Shown here: one piece after another, positions 5,701 to 6,042 of the stretch
How the letters are laid out: each line of letters begins with the position of its first letter
Position numbering within the stretch: position 1 is the first letter of the stretch
DNA from: Bryobacteraceae bacterium
Lineage (GTDB): Bacteria; Acidobacteriota; Terriglobia; Bryobacterales; Bryobacteraceae
Reading direction: 5' to 3'
Assembly (NCBI GenBank): GCA_025350445.1
Contig: JANXXV010000089.1
Coordinates: 1 to 6,042, forward strand
DNA length: 6,042 bases
The notes under the pieces: model-generated
Database searches by the model: none
What the model was told of the DNA's origin: nothing
What the model saw: only the letters and a program-made list of their open reading frames with translations
Translations under genes and position numbers: made by a program

Positions 5701-6042
5701 ATGTCGTCGAGACAAACACGGAAACAAGCGCACCAGAATGGCGCAAAGGCAGCCGGGACGAAGTCGCCGGCCGGAATTCAGCAGTCCTCGAAGAACGCGC
5801 TCAAACACGGGCTCACTTCGAACATGATCGTCCTCTCCAACGAGTCCCACACGAAGTTCGACGAATTGCATCAAACCTACATCGAAACCTTCCAGCCGGA
5901 CAACGGCGTGGAAATGGATCTCGTCGACCAGATGGTGGCCTCGCAATGGCGTCTTCGCCGCATCTGGATGATGCAAACCGCGGCCCTTGACCTGAAAATG
6001 GACCAGCAGGAACCGGAAATCGCCAAAAAATTCAATCAGATC
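5701..6042 (+). CDS. NALKHGL-motif hypothetical protein, 3' end beyond the window
   Basis: The frame is open from ATG 5701 to the window edge (114 codons, no stop), so the gene is partial only because the window ends. The N terminus is basic and polar (MSSRQTRKQAHQNGAKAAG), followed by the motif SPAGIQQSSKNALKHGLTS at about residues 22-40, then an acidic helical region (FDELHQTYIETFQPDNG, 53-69) and DLVDQMVASQWRLRRIW (73-89). I recall this arrangement, a 'T/SPxGxxxSSxNALKHGL' segment followed by VxxxxxxxWRLRR, from short proteins of unknown function that occur in many copies in Acidobacteriota and Planctomycetes genomes. The function is unknown to me. The basic head could bind nucleic acid, and the dispersed copy number suggests mobility, but neither is shown here. 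No signal peptide or membrane segment is visible. Confidence 0.7.
   Translation, partial: MSSRQTRKQAHQNGAKAAGTKSPAGIQQSSKNALKHGLTSNMIVLSNESHTKFDELHQTYIETFQPDNGVEMDLVDQMVASQWRLRRIWMMQTAALDLKMDQQEPEIAKKFNQI

Noticed and set aside
5629..5976. Minus-strand 115-residue frame at the right end
   Set aside because: It is the shadow of the plus-strand NALKHGL gene, which has a ribosome binding site and family motifs.
1..6042. CRISPR array, tRNA, rRNA, riboswitch, transposase or phage genes
   Set aside because: No regularly spaced repeats, cloverleaf or rRNA-like sequence, and no transposase or phage protein motifs were seen on either strand.

Overview
The window looks like chromosomal DNA from an Acidobacteriota member of the Solibacter/Bryobacter type. 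The evidence is a large TonB-dependent receptor of the carboxypeptidase-regulatory-domain (Oar-like) class, a FadR-type (FCD) GntR regulator immediately upstream, a rhamnosidase-like glycoside hydrolase immediately downstream, a PIN toxin with a ribbon-helix-helix antitoxin, and a short 'NALKHGL' protein of a kind I recall as multicopy in such genomes. The taxonomic call is inference from protein character, not from a marker gene.

Layout. On the minus strand at the left edge is a toxin-antitoxin pair (1-519). The antitoxin is intact, but the PIN toxin has changed frame, probably through an internal deletion, and also runs off the window. Positions 520-853 hold the antitoxin ribosome binding site and promoter, paired TATAAG repeats, a possible 55-codon ORF (606-773), and a plausible promoter and FadR-like operator for the next gene. 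A GntR/FCD regulator (854-1593) follows, broken by one frameshift near 914-919 and one in-frame TAG at 1264-1266. The 1088-residue TonB-dependent receptor (1613-4879) is complete. Overlapping its end is a glycoside hydrolase gene (from 4869) with a one-base frameshift at a C run near 4949-4951. It loses its family resemblance after about 5511 and stops at 5568, so most of the enzyme is missing. Unassigned DNA follows, and from 5701 a gene open to the right edge encodes the NALKHGL-type protein.

How the genes fit together. Regulator, receptor and hydrolase have the arrangement of a small locus for taking up and breaking down a glycan or plant-derived glycoside: sensor/repressor, outer-membrane importer, exported enzyme. 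Here both flanking partners look dead while the 3.3-kb receptor frame is unbroken. This suggests a decaying locus in which the receptor is either still selected or has not yet been hit. The toxin next door is also decayed. I see no CRISPR array, tRNA, rRNA or recognisable transposase, and no clearly new molecular system. The items most worth checking are the concentration of lesions around an intact receptor, the hairpin at the receptor/hydrolase junction, the palindromes, and the truncation junction before the NALKHGL gene.
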